Shown here one piece after another: positions 61,844 to 64,000 of a stretch of 64,000 bases of DNA. The position numbers were made by a program, and so were the translations under genes. Each line of letters begins with the position of its first letter. The first letter of the stretch is position 1. Source of the stretch: JBIQKZ01 sp044464765 (GTDB lineage: Bacteria > Pseudomonadota > Gammaproteobacteria > Burkholderiales > Burkholderiaceae_B); assembly GCA_044464765.1 (NCBI GenBank), contig JBIQKZ010000011.1, forward strand, positions 79,047 to 143,046, in the 5' to 3' direction. Below the pieces are notes generated by a model, which was given only the letters and a program-made list of their open reading frames with translations, searched no databases and was not told the origin of the DNA.

Positions 61844-62263
61844 ATGAATGATCAGAACGAACTTAAAAGTATGGGCTTGAAGGCGACTTTTCCTCGCCTC
61901 AAGATTCTGGATATCTTCCGCAAGGCCGATCAGCGGCATCAAAGCGCCGAAGATGTGTACCGTGCCCTGATCAACGAAGAAGTAGACATCGGGCTGGCAA
62001 CGGTCTACCGTGTGCTCACGCAGTTCGAACAGGCCGGTATTCTGGTTCGCAGTCAGTTCGACGGCGGCAAAGCCGTGTTCGAGCTGAACGACGGTGATCA
62101 CCACGACCACCTGATCTGCACCAATTGCGGAAAAGTAGTCGAGTTTTCCGACCAGGAAATTGAGAAGCGTCAGCATAAGGTTGCCAAAGACAAAGGGTTT
62201 GCGCTGGAAAGCCACACCATGTTGCTGTATGGCATTTGCCCGGCGTGCTCGTCCAAGCGTTAA
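61844..62263 (+). CDS. fur: ferric uptake regulator Fur
   Basis: 139 residues. Winged helix LKSMGLKATFPRLKILDIF ... IGLATVYRVLTQFEQAGI, the His-rich metal segment GDHHDHLICTNCGK, and a second Cys pair GICPACSS. Iron-bound Fur represses iron acquisition genes, possibly including the TonB receptor in this window. ATG at 61844 matches homologues. The bamE-fur divergent arrangement is widespread in betaproteobacteria. Confidence 0.96.
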   Translation: MNDQNELKSMGLKATFPRLKILDIFRKADQRHQSAEDVYRALINEEVDIGLATVYRVLTQFEQAGILVRSQFDGGKAVFELNDGDHHDHLICTNCGKVVEFSDQEIEKRQHKVAKDKGFALESHTMLLYGICPACSSKR

Positions 62264-62275
62264 GCTTCGCGCCCC

Positions 62276-62307
62276 TGGCCGGCTTCTTTCCAAAGTTTAG
62301 CCGGCCA
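62276..62307. terminator. hairpin between convergent fur and recN
   Basis: Perfect 9-base arms TGGCCGGCT (62276-62284) and AGCCGGCCA (62299-62307); the right arm covers the recN stop codon. A bidirectional terminator is plausible, though T-runs are short. Confidence 0.55.
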
Positions 62308-63940
62308 ACATCTCGCTGGCGTGTTTACGAGTCGTATCCGTAATGGTCAGGCCTCCCAGCATGCGGGCTATTTCGTCCACGCGGCCCTGTTGATCCAGAA
62401 TGCGGATTGTCGATAAGGTAGCATTTTGCGCGGTGGTTTTCTCGACCTGATAATGCTGTGTTCCACAGGCGGCCACTTGCGGTAAATGGGTAACGCAAAG
62501 CACCTGATGGCGTCCTCCCAATTCCTTTAGAAGACGGCCCACCACCTCGGCCACCGCTCCCCCCACACCGGTATCCACTTCGTCGAAAATAAGCGTCGGT
62601 ACGCGTGCGGCCTGGCTGGCGATGACAGACAGGGCCAGCGAGAGGCGGGCCAGCTCGCCGCCCGAAGCCACCTTCGCCAAGGGGCGGGGTGTAGCGCCGC
62701 TATGGCCGGCGACAAGGAAGTCGATTGTTTCATTGCCGTGCGCTGACGGCTGGCCCGCCGTGAGTTTGATGTCGAAGCGGCCGCCTTGCATAGCGAGCGT
62801 CTGCATGGCCTGGGTGACCTGCCGCGCGAGGTTTTTGCTGGTTTTTCTACGCGCGTCGGAGAGTTTGGCCGCGGCGGCCATATAGCCGTCGCGCGCCTGT
62901 TCCGCCTGTTCGGCAAGTTGTTGAAGGTTGCTTGCAGCCGTATTTTCAGCCAGGTGAGCTTGCAGCTGTTCGTACAGTGAGGCTAGCGCTTCGGGTTCAA
63001 CTTTGTATTTTCGGGCCGTTTCAAAAATGTCGGATAAGCGTTCTTCGGCACGGGCCAGGGCTGATGGGTCGGGTTCGAGTTTGTCTAGATAGCTGTTGAT
63101 GTCGGAGATTGCCTCGCGAGTGGCGATCCGGGCCGATTCGATGGCGTCGAAAATGCCTTGCAAATGGTTGTCGTGCCGCAGCAAGGGGCTGATCGCGTTC
63201 GCTGCTGCACCCAGATGGCGCAGGGCGGAACTGTGTTCGTCGTCGAGGGCGGCCAGTGCCTGGCCCGCGCCGTCCAGCAAGGCTTGGGCGTGCGCCAGGC
63301 GGCTGTGGTCGGCGGTGATGGCCTCCCATTCGCCTTCGCGCAACGCCAGCCGCTCGAGTTCGGCGGCCTGCCATTCCAGGCGTTCGCGTTCTTGCTGCAG
63401 GGTGTCGTGGTTGGCCTGTGCTTGGTCGAGCGTTTTAAGGGCGCGCTGCCATTGCTGCCATTCCTGGTTTACCTGGCGGGCCAGTGGCAAGTGCCCGCCC
63501 TGGGCGTCTAGAAGATCCCGCTGGCTGGCGGTGTTCAGCAGGCTTTGATGCGCATGTTGGCCGTGAATATCGACCAGGTTTTCAGCAAGTTCGCGCAATT
63601 GCCCAAGCGTGACCGGCACCCCATTGACATAGGCCCGGCTACGAGCCTGGGCGTCGATGACGCGCCGCAAGACAAGTTCGTCGCCGGTGTTCAGGTCGTG
63701 TTGTTCGAGCCAGTCTTGCAGGGCGGAAGGAGTATCGAAAATGGCGTTGATATCGGTGCGTTGAGCACCTTCCCGGATGACGCCGGCGTCGCCCCGGGCG
63801 CCCAGCGCCAGCGACAAGGCATCGACGAGGATGGATTTGCCCGCACCGGTTTCGCCCGAAAACACGGTGAATCCGGCCTCGAAGGGAATCTCGGCTTCCT
63901 TGACGATGACGAAGTCGCGAATAAGCAGGCGGCGAAGCAT
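62297..63940 (-). CDS. recN: DNA repair protein RecN
   Basis: 547 residues, SMC-like repair ATPase acting at double-strand breaks. Walker A FSGETGAGKSILVDALSLALG is near residue 29-48, the long middle region is coiled coil (QANHDTLQQERERLEWQAAELE region), and the C-terminal ABC signature/Walker B appear as KVASGGELARLSLAL and PTLIFDEVDTGVGG. Length is standard. It may be the last gene of a leftward unit continuing beyond the window. Confidence 0.95.
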   Translation of the reverse strand: MLRRLLIRDFVIVKEAEIPFEAGFTVFSGETGAGKSILVDALSLALGARGDAGVIREGAQRTDINAIFDTPSALQDWLEQHDLNTGDELVLRRVIDAQARSRAYVNGVPVTLGQLRELAENLVDIHGQHAHQSLLNTASQRDLLDAQGGHLPLARQVNQEWQQWQRALKTLDQAQANHDTLQQERERLEWQAAELERLALREGEWEAITADHSRLAHAQALLDGAGQALAALDDEHSSALRHLGAAANAISPLLRHDNHLQGIFDAIESARIATREAISDINSYLDKLEPDPSALARAEERLSDIFETARKYKVEPEALASLYEQLQAHLAENTAASNLQQLAEQAEQARDGYMAAAAKLSDARRKTSKNLARQVTQAMQTLAMQGGRFDIKLTAGQPSAHGNETIDFLVAGHSGATPRPLAKVASGGELARLSLALSVIASQAARVPTLIFDEVDTGVGGAVAEVVGRLLKELGGRHQVLCVTHLPQVAACGTQHYQVEKTTAQNATLSTIRILDQQGRVDEIARMLGGLTITDTTRKHASEMLAG

Positions 63941-64000
63941 GGGCTGTGTCCTGTTTGGTTAATTGTGCACTTATATTCGGATGCCTGGGCTTGTCAGGCA

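Overview
The window reads as chromosomal DNA of a betaproteobacterium of the order Burkholderiales, most likely family Alcaligenaceae (a Bordetella/Achromobacter/Pusillimonas relative). This is inferred from gene content and order (purH next to ruvC-ruvA-ruvB, dusB-fis, aat-bpt-pyrD, bamE-dapB beside fur and recN, a phasin, an OmpR-type pair resembling RisA/RisS) and from generally GC-rich DNA. No 16S rRNA gene is present, so genus is not resolved.

Layout. 1-6.1 kb: 3' end of cydB, a two-component system, a ClC chloride channel with CBS domains and an orphan usher-like beta-barrel protein. 6.2-16.7 kb: recQ, then a leftward block ruvB-ruvA-ruvC-purH-fis-dusB and a UbiH-type monooxygenase, then small membrane and hypothetical proteins and ctaG. 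16.7-26.3 kb: an M48 protease, a 780-base non-coding stretch with two large palindromic elements, yheT/zinc finger/ilvE, azlCD, rhlE, a thioredoxin-like protein, an EI24 protein and a CinA N-terminal-type protein. 26.4-35.8 kb: IclR regulator, phasin, pyrD-bpt-aat, Nudix, gentisate dioxygenase with divergent LysR, two tiny genes, tRNA-Cys, hslR. 36-42.3 kb: MFS transporter, TonB receptor with DUF2946 partner, ada, DUF2789, a hypothetical.

42.3-57.2 kb is the accessory core, visibly less GC-rich in places. It holds a complete urease operon, ureABC-crcB-crcB-ureEFGD-urea transporter; a leftward group of a TrkA-type K+ channel, an MscS channel and an ArsB/SLC13-type permease; and nikR-nikM-nikL/N-nikQ-nikO for nickel uptake. 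The logic is clear: urea enters through the UT protein, nickel enters through the ECF-type Nik system under NikR control, and UreE (with a 12-unit His-rich repeat tail), UreF, UreG and UreD load it into UreABC. The unusual part is two Fluc/CrcB fluoride-channel genes inside the operon. Fluoride is a known inhibitor of the urease di-nickel centre, so this looks like built-in protection of the enzyme.

57.2-58.8 kb looks like the scar of a genomic island at the 3' end of tRNA-Gly(GCC): a solitary JetD-like (Wadjet) protein lacking JetABC, and a short remnant of a tyrosine integrase N-terminus. 59-64 kb returns to housekeeping genes: murB, dapB, bamE, fur, recN.

Other points worth a second look are an Ada protein that has lost three of its four zinc cysteines and the composite palindromes at 18.3-19.0 kb.
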